DNA of 64,000 nucleotides from RUG369 sp050949645 (GTDB taxonomy: Bacteria; Planctomycetota; Planctomycetia; Pirellulales; Thermoguttaceae): NCBI GenBank assembly GCA_050949645.1, contig JBMNGC010000001.1, positions 558,001 through 622,000 on the forward strand, read 5' to 3'. Below, piece by piece: positions 42,148 through 52,700 of this stretch. The notes below the pieces were generated by a model, which made no database searches, had not been told where the DNA came from, and saw nothing but the letters and a program-made list of their open reading frames with translations. Position numbers and translations under genes: made by a program. Position 1 is the first letter of the stretch, and every line of letters starts with the position of its first letter.

Positions 42148-45100
42148 TTATTCTTCCTCTTGAAGTCGCTTAGCTTCAAGTTCGGCGGTACGCTTTTCTT
42201 CGGCAATCATTTCAGGAAGCTTTTTACCGCGTATCCTTGCCCAGCCTTCGCGTATGCGCTCGATGGCGGAATACAGCGAAGGGATGAAAACGATACCGAC
42301 AAGAGTCGCGGCGAGCATGCCGGAGAAGGTCGTGATACCGATTGCGCGACGGCTCCCCGCGCCAGCGCCTCTAGCGATGACGAGTGGGAATACGCCGAAG
42401 AGGAACGAGACCGCAGTCATGAGAACTGCACGGTAACGTTGGTCGGCGCCCATCATAGCGGCTTCGCGAATCGGAACGCCATTTTCGCGTTCGACCTTCG
42501 AAAACTCAACCATAAGGATCGCGTTTTTACTTGCCAGACCAATGAGCATGATCAAACCTAGTTGGGCGTAAATACTCATAGAAGTCTGTTGTCCGTTCAT
42601 TAGCCCAATGAAAAGCCCCGTCATCGCTCCGAGCGTTGCGACGAAGACCGTCATGATGACTGGAATCGGCGTCGTCCAGCTTTCATACTGCGCTACCAGG
42701 AAGAGGTACGCGAAGATCACCGCCAGCGCAAGCAAAAGCCCAATGTTACCTGAGTTTTCCTTTTGCTGGTAAGCCATGCCCGTCCAGCCAATCCTGTAGT
42801 TGTTGGGCAGGGTGGTATCAGCGATCTCTTCAATCGCCTTGATATATTCGCCGGAACTGACTCCCATTGAAACCGCCGTAACGTTCGCAGAAGCCCACTG
42901 GTTGAAGCGCGTGATGATCTGAGGACCGACGACGCGTTTGACCGTTGCAATTGAGCTAAGCGGCACCATTTCGCCGTATTTGTTGGGAATATTCAGGTTG
43001 GAAATATCGTTGATCGAGGTGCGCTCGGATCTTTCCGCCTGCACTTGCACCTTGAAAACGAAACCATAAAGGTTGAAGTCGTTGACATAGAAGGATGCAA
43101 GCTTATTCTGCAACGTGGTGAAGATCGCGTTGATCGGCACGCCCATCAACTCAGCTTTTTCTCGGTTGATTTCAAGCTCAAGCTGAGGCGTACTAGCATT
43201 GTAGGGAGACGTCGCAAAGAGCGTTCCCCTAACGTGCATAAGCTCCTCAGTAAAGTTCACCACCTGTTCTGCAAGCTCCGACGGCGTCGCCGTATTCGAG
43301 CTGATAACAAATCCGACGCCCATACCAAGACCCATCATTGCCGGCGGCAACATGACTTGAATCTTAGCTTCGGGAATATCGTTACCGATCTCCTGGAGCT
43401 GACGCTGAATCGACGTAATCTGCAGCTCTGGCGTCTTCCGTACGTCCCAGTCGTCGAGCTTGACAATCGCCATCCCAACGTTTTCGCTATGGCCGCCGCC
43501 CGTGAGGCTAAAACCTCCGACAAGCATGATGGTGTCGATACATTTAACATGTTCAGAGACCTGGGCGTAAAATTCTTCCAGCACTTTGTCAGTTCTGGCA
43601 AGCGTCGCGCCTGGCGGAAGCTCGAAGGTGCACATAAGCGCCCCCTTGTCTTCATCGGGCACGAAGGACGCGGGCAAGGTCGTGTACAACTTGTAGTTGG
43701 CGAAGATAACCAATACAAAGAGGGTCAGCGTCAGAGCCATACTGGCAACGAGGACCCGAGAGGCTCTCAGGTAAACCTTTCGCGAGAGGTTAAAGGGTTT
43801 ATTGAACCACCCGAACCAGTCGATTTTTGTCTTTTTCGCGGGCTTGAGGAGCATCGCGCAAAGCGCCGGACTCAGCGAAAGCGCGTTGACCGTCGACAAG
43901 GTAAGGGCGATGCACATTGTCACGCCGAATTGCTTGTAGATTTCCCCGACCATACCGCCGTAGAAACAGACGGGCACATAAATTGCCAGAGTTACGAGCG
44001 TCGTCGCAATAATAGCTCCGGTAATCTTGTGCATACTCGCTCGCGTCGCCTCGACCGGTTCCATTCCATTCTCAATATTGGTCATTACTCCTTCAACGAC
44101 GACGATCGCGTCGTCGACAAGAGAGCCAATGACGAGAATCAACCCGAACATTGTCAGTAGGTTAATGCTATAACCTAAGACCATGAGGAAGGGGAAGGTT
44201 CCAAGCAACGATACTGGAATTGCGAGGGCTGGAATGAACGTTGCACGCCAGTTCTGAAGAAACAGGTAGGTAACAAAGACAACGAGACACAGCGCGACGA
44301 TCAGTGTTGTAATCGTTTCTCGAAGGGTCAAGTTAATAAAGATCGTCGGGTCATAGGCAATCTTATAGGAGACGCCTTCCGGAAAATGTTTTGCAAGTTC
44401 CTCGAGTTCTGCCTTGACCGAATCGATCGTTTCGAGCGCGTTGGCCTCCGGCGTCCGGTTGACGCCAAGTACCGCGCACTCCCGGCCGTCAGACATAGCA
44501 TGCGCGTTGTAGGTTTCGGAGCCGAGTTCAACTCGCGCTACGTCGCCGAGTCTGGTGACGTCGCCTTCCGCGTCAGTACGAACGACAATATTTTCAAACT
44601 CTTCGGGAGTCTTCAAGCGACCGAGAACATTGATCTTAAACTGCATAAAATCACTGCTGCCTTCGGTTCCGATCGAACCGGCGGCTGCTTGGATATTCTG
44701 CGAAGTGATTGCTGTTCTGACGTCGGCGGCAGAAATGCCCATCGCGGACATGCGCATCGGATTGAGCCAGATACGCATGCTGTAGACGGAACCGCCAAGG
44801 AGGTCGCACGTACTCACTCCGTCGACGCGTCCTATCTCGTCTTTAACGTTAACGCGGAGGTAGTTGTTGAGCCCGCTCGTCGAAAGTCCACTCGTGGCTT
44901 CGTCCGTAAAGAACGTGATCATGCAGAGAATATCGCTGGAGCGCTTTGCAACCTGAACTCCCTGCGTTTTTACTTCGACCGGAAGTCGAGCTTCCGCTCT
45001 TTTAACCGCGTTTTGGACGTTTACCTGCGCAATGTCGGTGTCGGCCCCGAACCCAAAGGTAATCTTGCAGAAGTAAGTGCCGCTGTTGTCGCTACTGGAG

Positions 45101-45339
45101 GAGTAGTAGAGCAAATGTTCGAGTCCGTTGAACTGCTCTTCGAGCGGCGCGGCGATTGTATCGGCGATTACCTGAGCGCTTGCGCCAGGATATGCCGTGA
45201 GGACATAGATTTCGGGGGGCGCAATTTCAGGATACTCGGCGACCGGCAGGTTGGGAATCACGATGACGCCCGCGAGCACCATCACAACGCTCACCACCAT
45301 AGCGAGCTTGGGTCTTCGAATAAAAACATCAGAAATCAT
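42148..45339 (-). CDS. RND efflux pump inner-membrane permease (HAE1/AcrB family)
   Basis: A 1,063-residue proton-driven exporter with 12 membrane helices and two large periplasmic loops, the usual length for AcrB/MexB (about 1,040). The N-terminus VFIRRPKLAMVVSVVMVLAG and the GASAQVIADTIAAPLEEQ pore-domain motif are typical. The proton-relay residues are present: SLVDDAIVVVE in TM4 (the Asp-Asp pair) and ASKNAILMVEFSK in TM10 (the Lys). It would expel drugs, bile salts or other amphiphiles. GGAG lies 8 nt before the ATG, which overlaps the adaptor stop by 4 bp (ATGA), so translation of the two is coupled. Confidence 0.95.
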   Translation of the reverse strand: MISDVFIRRPKLAMVVSVVMVLAGVIVIPNLPVAEYPEIAPPEIYVLTAYPGASAQVIADTIAAPLEEQFNGLEHLLYYSSSSDNSGTYFCKITFGFGADTDIAQVNVQNAVKRAEARLPVEVKTQGVQVAKRSSDILCMITFFTDEATSGLSTSGLNNYLRVNVKDEIGRVDGVSTCDLLGGSVYSMRIWLNPMRMSAMGISAADVRTAITSQNIQAAAGSIGTEGSSDFMQFKINVLGRLKTPEEFENIVVRTDAEGDVTRLGDVARVELGSETYNAHAMSDGRECAVLGVNRTPEANALETIDSVKAELEELAKHFPEGVSYKIAYDPTIFINLTLRETITTLIVALCLVVFVTYLFLQNWRATFIPALAIPVSLLGTFPFLMVLGYSINLLTMFGLILVIGSLVDDAIVVVEGVMTNIENGMEPVEATRASMHKITGAIIATTLVTLAIYVPVCFYGGMVGEIYKQFGVTMCIALTLSTVNALSLSPALCAMLLKPAKKTKIDWFGWFNKPFNLSRKVYLRASRVLVASMALTLTLFVLVIFANYKLYTTLPASFVPDEDKGALMCTFELPPGATLARTDKVLEEFYAQVSEHVKCIDTIMLVGGFSLTGGGHSENVGMAIVKLDDWDVRKTPELQITSIQRQLQEIGNDIPEAKIQVMLPPAMMGLGMGVGFVISSNTATPSELAEQVVNFTEELMHVRGTLFATSPYNASTPQLELEINREKAELMGVPINAIFTTLQNKLASFYVNDFNLYGFVFKVQVQAERSERTSINDISNLNIPNKYGEMVPLSSIATVKRVVGPQIITRFNQWASANVTAVSMGVSSGEYIKAIEEIADTTLPNNYRIGWTGMAYQQKENSGNIGLLLALAVIFAYLFLVAQYESWTTPIPVIMTVFVATLGAMTGLFIGLMNGQQTSMSIYAQLGLIMLIGLASKNAILMVEFSKVERENGVPIREAAMMGADQRYRAVLMTAVSFLFGVFPLVIARGAGAGSRRAIGITTFSGMLAATLVGIVFIPSLYSAIERIREGWARIRGKKLPEMIAEEKRTAELEAKRLQEEE

Positions 45340-46808
45340 GCGTTAACTCCTGCGTTTGGGATCAAGAGAGACGCAAGATTTTTGTTTTTAGCGGAAGCGT
45401 GTTGCGCTGACACTGGGGCGCTCTCCCTCTTCTCCTGACCAGCTTGCTTTTCGGTCGATTCGGGTTGCTGCGCCTTGGATTGTGATCGCTCGTCTCGTGT
45501 AAAGGGCCTGATAAGATCGAAGGGACGCGCCTTGTTTACGCCGTCCATAACGACCATGTCTCCGGGCTCAAGACCTTGAAGAATCGTGTCAAGCGAACCG
45601 TCGGAAGGACCGACAACGACGTCGCGTCGTAGGACCAGACGATATTTCTCGTCGACTTTACCGTTGGCAAAATCAACGACCTCTTCTTTGGTCACGGGAT
45701 CCGTATAGACGTAATTATGCGAAGCTTTGAATTCCCTGAGGAATTCCTCCTTGCTCTTATCACCCTTTTCGACAGCTTCGACGTCTTTAGCAAAACGGGA
45801 GTCCGCCGCTATTTCCTTATAGAGCGATTCGTCGTCAATCGAATCGACTACAATGTAGACGTAATTCGTCTTGCCGTCAAACATAATGGCGGAGGGGAGA
45901 ACGGCAGCAACAGGATTTCGAGCGCTTTTGGAGAGATTGACAGTCACAACGCCGCCGGGATTAAGGATCTCTTCCGGATTATTGAACTTTGCCCAGATCT
46001 TAATTGTGTCAGTTGTAGATTTGACAGAGTTGTCAATAAAACTGATCTCGCCGATCTGGTCGAATTCGGCGTCGTTTGGCAGAGTAAGCCTTATGGAAGA
46101 AGACTCCTTAAGAGCGTTGAGCGTTCCGAACATATTGAGGAAGTCGCGTTCGCTCATTGTAAATCGGACGTAGATAGGATCCATCTGGACGACGCGAATC
46201 AACGGGGAACTTTGTGGAGTAACATAGTTTCCGGAAGAATAGGTGCGTCGGCCCGCGCGACCGTCGATCTGAGCGTATATCTTCGTATCCTTGAGATCTT
46301 CTTGAGCGAGCGCGAGCTTCGCGCGCGCGGAGGCAAGTTGGGCCTTGAGACTCTGAAGAGTGGCGTACGCGCTTTCTTTATCGTCCTTAGAACCTGCGTT
46401 TTTCTCATACAGATCGTTCAGGCGATTGTAATTACTCTGCGCGTAATTGATCCGCGCCTCAGCTTCCGCGATCGCGGCAAGTGACGCGTCGACTTGCGCC
46501 TGGTAGGGAATCGGGTCGATTTCAAAAAGAAGCTGACCTTTTTGTACATGGGAACCCTCTTCGAAGCCGGGCGCTACCGTAAGGGTACCGGCAACTCGGG
46601 CGACGGAATCAACTTGTTCAATCGCTTCAACGTAGCCCACATACTTTTTTCGCGTAACGGGGACGGATTCAGTTGCAGACCCGACGACAACAGCAGAACG
46701 TGTCGGAGCAGCGGCGCCGCGGAGACCTTGAGCGTGGCCTACCGCGCAACTGCCCAGAACGAGAACGCAGCAGAGCGTTCCCTTAGCTAGAAACGATAAA
46801 CGTATCAC
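45336..46808 (-). CDS. RND efflux periplasmic adaptor (AcrA/MexA family)
   Basis: A 490-residue membrane-fusion protein. The hydrophobic start VIRLSFLAKGTLCCVLVLGSC with a possible lipobox (LGSC) suggests lipid anchoring. The barrel-sandwich halves (SVARVAGTLTVAPGFEEGSHVQ and TKIYAQIDGRAGRRTYSSGN), an alpha-hairpin (NYNRLNDLYEKNAG and onward) and a beta-barrel domain follow. Residues ~340-410 include an extra charged insertion (DSRFAKDVEAVEKGDKSKEE), and there is a Gln/Lys-rich tail. The frame is open to 46877; the GTG at 46808 was chosen because GGGAGG lies 4 nt upstream and it begins directly at the signal sequence. It is the first gene of the operon with the permease gene. Confidence 0.9.
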   Translation of the reverse strand: MIRLSFLAKGTLCCVLVLGSCAVGHAQGLRGAAAPTRSAVVVGSATESVPVTRKKYVGYVEAIEQVDSVARVAGTLTVAPGFEEGSHVQKGQLLFEIDPIPYQAQVDASLAAIAEAEARINYAQSNYNRLNDLYEKNAGSKDDKESAYATLQSLKAQLASARAKLALAQEDLKDTKIYAQIDGRAGRRTYSSGNYVTPQSSPLIRVVQMDPIYVRFTMSERDFLNMFGTLNALKESSSIRLTLPNDAEFDQIGEISFIDNSVKSTTDTIKIWAKFNNPEEILNPGGVVTVNLSKSARNPVAAVLPSAIMFDGKTNYVYIVVDSIDDESLYKEIAADSRFAKDVEAVEKGDKSKEEFLREFKASHNYVYTDPVTKEEVVDFANGKVDEKYRLVLRRDVVVGPSDGSLDTILQGLEPGDMVVMDGVNKARPFDLIRPFTRDERSQSKAQQPESTEKQAGQEKRESAPVSAQHASAKNKNLASLLIPNAGVNA

Positions 46809-46848
46809 TTTTCCTCCCATTTGACGTCGAGAAACGATCAATATTTTT

Positions 46849-46877
46849 CTCATAGAAAATATGTCGCCGACTTTCAA
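46849..46877 (-). promoter_or_regulatory. Predicted promoter of the RND operon
   Basis: On the minus strand, TTGAAA (46872-46877), a 17-bp spacer and TATGAG (46849-46854). The predicted start near 46842 leaves a 34-nt leader to the GTG at 46808 and supports that start codon over upstream ATGs. Confidence 0.4.
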
Positions 46878-47127
46878 GGATTGCTAATGAGCGCGCTATC
46901 CAAATTAGAGCGTTGCAAATTTCAAGCGCAAAGCTTTCCAAAACTACCGGACCGCGCTTATACCAATTAACGGTTTCAATGGAGCGATCGTCAATGCACC
47001 CCAACCTAGAGCGATTCATCGTACCATAAAATACGATTATTACAAGACGGTTGGCAACGAGACGTGACGCCACTTTTCGAAGTCCGGAGCCTACGGACGC
47101 GCCTTTCTTGGCGCGCCCAGCGCCCCT

Positions 47128-47235
47128 CTAAACTACATTATTTTGTGAAGGCAAAGACAGGACTTCTATACGAGACTGGTATGTAAAAAGGTTCCGCTTG
47201 TCCACAAAAGCTTTCATTTTTTGATCGATTTCCAT
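47128..47235 (-). CDS. Possible 35-residue small protein
   Basis: A short frame starting ATG at 47235 with GAGG 9 nt upstream and encoding a mixed charged peptide (MEIDQKMKAFVDKRNLF and so on). It lies 50 bp downstream of another coding-like fragment on the same strand. It may be a small gene or the debris of a decayed gene. No family is recognised. Confidence 0.25.
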   Translation of the reverse strand: MEIDQKMKAFVDKRNLFTYQSRIEVLSLPSQNNVV

Positions 47236-47284
47236 GCTTTTTACCTCTACAAGCGCTAATGATTGTCTATCTTATCAGGTCTGC

Positions 47285-47413
47285 TTAAGCGGAACAATCG
47301 GCATAAAAGTAATAACCGTAACTGTTGTATTCATTGGAGTTGCCATATAAGCTAATTTTGCTAGGATTTCCAATCTGTTCTGAAAAATCGTCTAAAGCTA
47401 ATTCAAAAGACTA
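47285..47413 (-). pseudogene. Coding-like remnant, C-terminal 41 codons
   Basis: Between TAG at 47411-47413 and TAA at 47285-47287 the minus strand reads a protein-like segment, SFELALDDFSEQIGNP, SKISLYGNSNEYNSYGYYF and YADCSA. It has no start codon of its own. The same frame continues upstream to 47644 if the TAG is read through, so a nonsense-mutated gene is possible. No family is recognised. Confidence 0.3.
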
Positions 47414-47776
47414 TGCGATAATGCTTCTGCAAGCGAAAGTGTCGATGCAACCGGCGAGATGAGATAAATGGAAAAAGTGTCTTCGCTTTGCGTTCGCCAG
47501 GGGACTGCGACCAACTATTGAAGAGCGAGAGGTAGACGTTTGCAAAAAATTGCGCATGAGGGACCCAAAGGTTCGATATAAGTCGTTTCCCCTTTTCGGA
47601 ACGGCGGTGCGCTTCGACGTGCGTTTCAAGTAGAACATCAACAAAGATTACGATAATCATTGGACGGTTTTCCGTCCAGAGAACTCGGCCGCGATATGCG
47701 TCAGGGAGGGCTCGTAAAGCGGTTGAGCAGCGTCGTTAATCTATGAACGAGATTTTTTTGTACTGAGGTAACAAGG

Positions 47777-49429
47777 ATGAGACCATCTATACAAAAGGGA
47801 ATTGCGCTGGGGGCGCTACTTGCGCTTGTCGCAGGCGGAGGTTGCAAGGTCGGCTCCGACTACGCGGCCCCTCAGGCGACGGTTAACTCGTCGTATATCC
47901 AGATCGACGATTCTAAGGGAATTCGTCAGCAGGTCGGCGCGGACGTCGCTAGCTGGTGGAATCAGATTCAGGACCCCGTTCTGGCCAGACTTACCAGCGA
48001 GGCCGTTTCGAACAACCTGTCGTTGCACGAGGCTATGTACCGTATTCAGGCGGCGCGCGCCATGCTCGGTTCCACGCAGGCTAACCAGTATCCGCAAATT
48101 GCTGCAGCCGGCGGCTACACGTACGGACGTTCTTCACGTCTAAGGTCAAGCTACGAAAACTACAATTTTTCGACGGCTATGGCATGGGAAGTCGATCTCT
48201 TTGGACGCCTTGAGCGCGCCAACGAGGTTGCCGCAGCCAATATGGAGGAATACCGCGAACTGTATCGCCAAACATACGTATACGTTTGCGCGAATATCGC
48301 AAATCTCTACGGTAACGCTCGATCCTACCAGGAACAGATTCGCATCTCTGAAGAAAACATTGAGATTCAGCAGCAGACGCTTGATATTACGCGTACCAAG
48401 AGCGAACTCGGTTCTGCCAGTAAGCTCGATGAAAGTCAGGCTCTAGGCATTTGCCGCGGCACTGAATCGAGCGTTCTGGTTTTGCAAACGCTTTATCAGA
48501 CGACTCTCAACCAAATCAGCGTTCTTGTCGGTCGTCCCCCTGGACACGTTGACGAGATGATGCGTTCTCCAGCGCCGATTCCCAGCGCGCCTGAAGAGAT
48601 CATGGTTGGAATTCCTGCGGAGTTGTTGCGTCGTCGTCCTGATATTCGAGCGGCCGAGCAACGAGTCGTCGCGCAGAATGCGCGCGTCGGCGTCGCAATT
48701 GGCGACATTTATCCGGTTTTTGCGATCAACGGAACCTTCGGTCTGGACGCCAATTCCTTCTCAAATATGTTCGACAGCGATGCGATCGACGCCGGCGTCG
48801 GACCGTCGTTCCGCTGGAATATTCTCAACTTTGGAAAATACCGGCTTAACATTGAGGCGCAAGAGTTCGCGCTCCAAGGCCAGATTACTGCATATCGCGA
48901 AGCGGTGCTGGAGGCGGTGCAGGAAGTCGACGACGCGCTTGTGTCCTACGTCAACGAACGTGATCGACTGGGGACGCTCTCCGATGCTGTCGACGCCTAC
49001 ACAGACGCGTACAATCTGTCAAACGAGCGTTATAAGAGCGGTCAGATCGACTTCCAGCGTTTGCTTGACTCGCAAGCGGGTAAGCTGTCCTACGAACTGC
49101 AGTACATTCAGTGCCGAGCGAGTATGTTCACCGCGGTGGTTAATCTGTACCGTGCGCTAGGCGGCGACTGGATGGGAACCGGCAACATGCAGACGGGGGA
49201 ATACCTTCCAACTGAGCAAGTTTCGAGTGATTCACCGGTCGCTTTGAGCGACGCCTCGAACGTTCGTACAAGCGGCGAGCGTTATACAACCCGCGAACAG
49301 GAAGAGATGGCCTACGATCCCAATGCTGAGTGGAACGAACGCCAGGAGCGTAGCCGCGAGCGAGTCTCGATGGATCTTCGTGACGTTGAACTCGATAGCT
49401 CATTCATTTCTACTGACGTCGAATTTTGA
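47777..49429 (+). CDS. TolC/OprM-family outer-membrane efflux lipoprotein
   Basis: A 550-residue outer-membrane factor of the NodT/OprM type. The signal sequence ends at a lipobox-like LVAGGGC, so it is probably acylated at Cys23. The repeated OEP domains include WWNQIQDPVLARLTSEAVSN, the AVSWE-like AMAWEVDLFGRLERA, RRRPDIRAAEQRVVAQN, and PSFRWNILNFGKYRLNIEAQ in the second half. The Ser/Arg-rich tail past ~residue 480 is extra. It is divergent from the RND adaptor-permease operon and is the obvious outer-membrane partner; it could also serve the ABC exporter at 18-24 kb. GAGG lies 9 nt before the ATG. A terminator follows about 110 bp downstream. Confidence 0.92.
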   Translation: MRPSIQKGIALGALLALVAGGGCKVGSDYAAPQATVNSSYIQIDDSKGIRQQVGADVASWWNQIQDPVLARLTSEAVSNNLSLHEAMYRIQAARAMLGSTQANQYPQIAAAGGYTYGRSSRLRSSYENYNFSTAMAWEVDLFGRLERANEVAAANMEEYRELYRQTYVYVCANIANLYGNARSYQEQIRISEENIEIQQQTLDITRTKSELGSASKLDESQALGICRGTESSVLVLQTLYQTTLNQISVLVGRPPGHVDEMMRSPAPIPSAPEEIMVGIPAELLRRRPDIRAAEQRVVAQNARVGVAIGDIYPVFAINGTFGLDANSFSNMFDSDAIDAGVGPSFRWNILNFGKYRLNIEAQEFALQGQITAYREAVLEAVQEVDDALVSYVNERDRLGTLSDAVDAYTDAYNLSNERYKSGQIDFQRLLDSQAGKLSYELQYIQCRASMFTAVVNLYRALGGDWMGTGNMQTGEYLPTEQVSSDSPVALSDASNVRTSGERYTTREQEEMAYDPNAEWNERQERSRERVSMDLRDVELDSSFISTDVEF

Positions 49430-49539
49430 CCCAATCCCTAGACTACCGGAAAGGAGCCAATCGCAGTCTTCGAGTCAATTCTCAGCGACACGAAAACTGA
49501 AGGCGAAGGGTCATAATTCGAAGGATGTGTAAATACAGG

Positions 49540-49572
49540 ACCCCGACGATTAGGTTCGTCGGGGTTTTTTTG
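49540..49572 (+). terminator. Terminator after the TolC-family gene
   Basis: A perfect 10-bp stem (49540-49549 and 49556-49565), a 6-nt loop, then a run of T. Confidence 0.88.
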
Positions 49573-49730
49573 TTGTTTGTCTCAGCCGTTTTTCTTTATA
49601 GAATCAGTTTAATTGTTAAAAACAGGCTTTTTGTTTATTTTTTTCTTTTTATTTATTCTTTTTATTTTACAATTGTGGTGGGAAGTCCCATTTTCTGTCG
49701 TTGTGGCAGACAAACAATAAGGAGTTACGA
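49573..49730. promoter_or_regulatory. T-rich upstream region of the tricorn gene
   Basis: From about 49628 to 49668 the plus strand is almost pure T and A, with TACAAT at 49668-49673 as a possible -10 box about 57 nt before the start codon. No convincing -35 box is seen; the AT tract could act as an UP-like element or a bent DNA segment. Confidence 0.3.
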
Positions 49731-52700
49731 ATGAAGAAACGCTGTTTTTATCCGATCTTATTGGCGTTCGTCGCGATGGTCGGGGCATTGAACGCTTCGC
49801 TTTATGCGGAAGAGAATGTCGCGCCTGACGCACAGCCGACGAAGCTTCTGCGATATCCAGATATCTATCAGGATCAGGTGGTATTCTGTTATGCAGGGGA
49901 TCTCTGGAAAAGCGATCTTGATGGGAATCACGTTGTTCGTCTGACCGCGCATCAGGGTTTGGAAGAATTTCCGAAATTTTCTCCTGATGGAAAATGGATC
50001 GCGTTTACGGGTCAGTATGACGGGAACGACCAGGTTTATGTCATTCCGTCGAGCGGCGGGGAACCGAAGCGTCTTACGTATTATCCCAACGAGGCGTCGG
50101 CGCCGCGTCGCGGGATTGATCCCCAAACGCTTGGATGGACTGCCGACAGCAAGCATGTCGCGTTCCGTTCCGCTCGCGATAGCGACGGGGTCGATTCGCT
50201 GACCAATATTTATCTCGTTTCGATCGAGGGCGGACTGCCAGTCAAGCTTGGAGTTCCTGTTGCGGGCGCCGGCGATATTTCTGCAGATGGTAAAAAACTG
50301 GCGTATTCGCCTCTGTTCCGTGATTTTCGTCATTGGAAGCGTTACGAGGGCGGCTGGGCGCAGTATCTCTTGATCTACGACCTTGAGTCAAAGGAATTTT
50401 CCGAAATGCCGACGACGCCGCGAACTGATCGCGATCCGATGTGGGTTGGCGACCACGTATATTTCGTGTCCGATCGCGATGGAACATTGAATCTTTACCG
50501 CTATCTCCCCGAAGAGAATCAGGAGGTCGAAAAAGTTACTGATTATCAACAGTGGGACCTCCGCTGGGCGTCTTCTGACGGACTTGATCAAGTCGTCTAT
50601 GAAAACGGCGGTTCGCTCTTTGTGTACCGTGCGTCGACGAACGAGACCCGTGAACTTTCGATTCACGTTCCACACGACGGGCTTGCAGCGCGTCCGACTC
50701 GAGTCAAAGCTTCGAAACGGCTTGAATCATACGATCTAAGTCCTGAGGGCAAACGCGCGTTATTTACCGCTCGCGGCGATATCTTTACGGTGCCCGTGGA
50801 AAACGGTCTGACTCGAAACCTTACGAATTCTTCCGGCGCGCACGATCGCTCTCCCGTCTGGTCGGCCGACGGGCGCTGGATCGCCTTCATTTCCGACGCG
50901 ACTGGCGAAGATCAAGTCTACGTGATCGATCAGAAGGGTGAAGAAGACAAAATTCAGTTGACGCATTCGCTGCGTTCCAAGATCGATTCTCTTCAGTGGT
51001 CGCCCGACTGCAAAGCGCTTTCGTTCCGCGACGCTACGAATCATCTTTATGTCCTGACGCTTAAATATGACGATCCGACCGTCGCGCCGTCCGCGGACGA
51101 GCTGATCGAAGTTGCCAGAGATTGGTTTGGAGGGTTCCCATACGCTGCGTGGTCTCCGGACGGTTCCTACTTGGCTTATGAGTTGGGTGAAAGTACGGAA
51201 TACAATGCGATCTATATCTGGGAGAAAGCGACCAAGTCTTCTCGTCGCGTGACCGACCCCATGTTCGATAACAGGTCCCCAGCATGGTCGAGCGACGGGA
51301 ATTGGTTGTTCTTCATTGGGCAGCGCGAATTCTATCCTCAGTTCAGCTCGATTGAATGGAATTTTGCGGGCAACCGTTTCGATGGCGTCTTTGCCATGGC
51401 TTTGCGTAAGGACGTTGAGAACACGTTCATTGAGCAGAGCGACGAAGCTCCGGAGTCGGAAACCGAAAAAGAAGAGGGCGAAGAAAACCAGGACGGCGAA
51501 TCGAAGGAAGAGACAGCTTCAGAAGAGCTGAAGATAGATTTCGACGGTATTGAAAGTCGCGTGGTTCGTTTGCCGATCACCTCTGAGAACTACGCCTCCC
51601 TTTCCTGCGCTGGCGATTTTCTCTATTTTGTCCAGACGCCGGCAAGGTTCTACGGACGCGAGAGCTCTGGCGTTTCTAAGCTATGTAGCTTTGATCTCAA
51701 GAATCTCAAGGAAGAGACTTTTCTTGAGGACGTTAGCGGATACGCTCTTTCTGCGGATGGGAAGAAGCTTATGACGCGCAAGGATGGGTACCGAATGTAC
51801 GACGTTGGCGCGAAAGGAGAAGACTCCAAGGTCTTTACCGTCGACGATATGTACTGCGACCTCGATCCTCGCGAAGAATGGAACGAGATTTTTGAAGAGG
51901 TGTGGCGTCGTTTCCGCGATTACTTCTACGTTGAAAATATGCACGGTCTCGACTGGGAAGAGGTCGGGGAACAGTATCGATCGCTTCTGCCGCACGTAGC
52001 CCATCGCTCAGATCTGACATACGTTCTTACGGAAATGATCAGCGAACTCAACATTGGGCACACATACGTCGAGGGGGGCGATTACATCCAGCCTGAGCGC
52101 CCAGTCGTCGGTCTGCCTGGCGCGACTTTCGCTCTCGATTCTGAGAAGGACCTTTATAAAATCGCCAAGATTTATCCGGGTCAGAACGAGGAGCCCAAAT
52201 ATCGATCGCCCCTTACCGAGGTTGGAGTGAACGCGTCCGAAGGCGACTACGTTCTGGCGATCGACGGCGTGAAGCTGGTTGGTTCGGACAATCCTTACCG
52301 ACTTCTCCAGAATAAAAAGGAACGCGTCGAGCTTACGTTGAGTAAAGACGGGACGGATGATCATTCCTGGAAGACTTCGTATAAGCCGGTCGAAAACGAA
52401 GAATCTCTGCGTTATCTGAACTTCGTCCTTGACCGAAAAGAGCGAGTCTCGAAGCTTAGCGACGGTCGTCTTGGATACATTCACATTCCAGACATGGGCG
52501 GCAACGGCGCTTATGAGTTCATCAAATGGTACTATCCTCAACTTCATAAGGAGGGGATAGTCATTGACGAACGCAACAATGGCGGCGGCAATATTTCGCC
52601 TTGGCTTATCATGCGTCTGAATCAGAAGGTTCTTGGAACGCGTTACGGCAAGGTTCGAGAGACGCCGACCAACTATCCGACGATTGCGACAAACGCGAAA

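Larger units (their letters stand above)
46878..47776. other. ~900-bp region between the RND operon and the TolC-family gene
   Basis: No complete gene is convincing. It is richer in A+T than its neighbours. Two minus-strand coding-like fragments (47128-47235 and 47285-47413) are listed separately. The TolC promoter must lie near its right end, but I could not pick clear boxes. The length suggests a lost regulator gene; this is speculative. Confidence 0.4.

Noticed and set aside
43045..45438. Two long plus-strand frames (371 and 350 codons) opposite the RND permease gene
   Set aside because: They are antisense shadows of a clearly conserved AcrB-type gene and have shadow-like composition.
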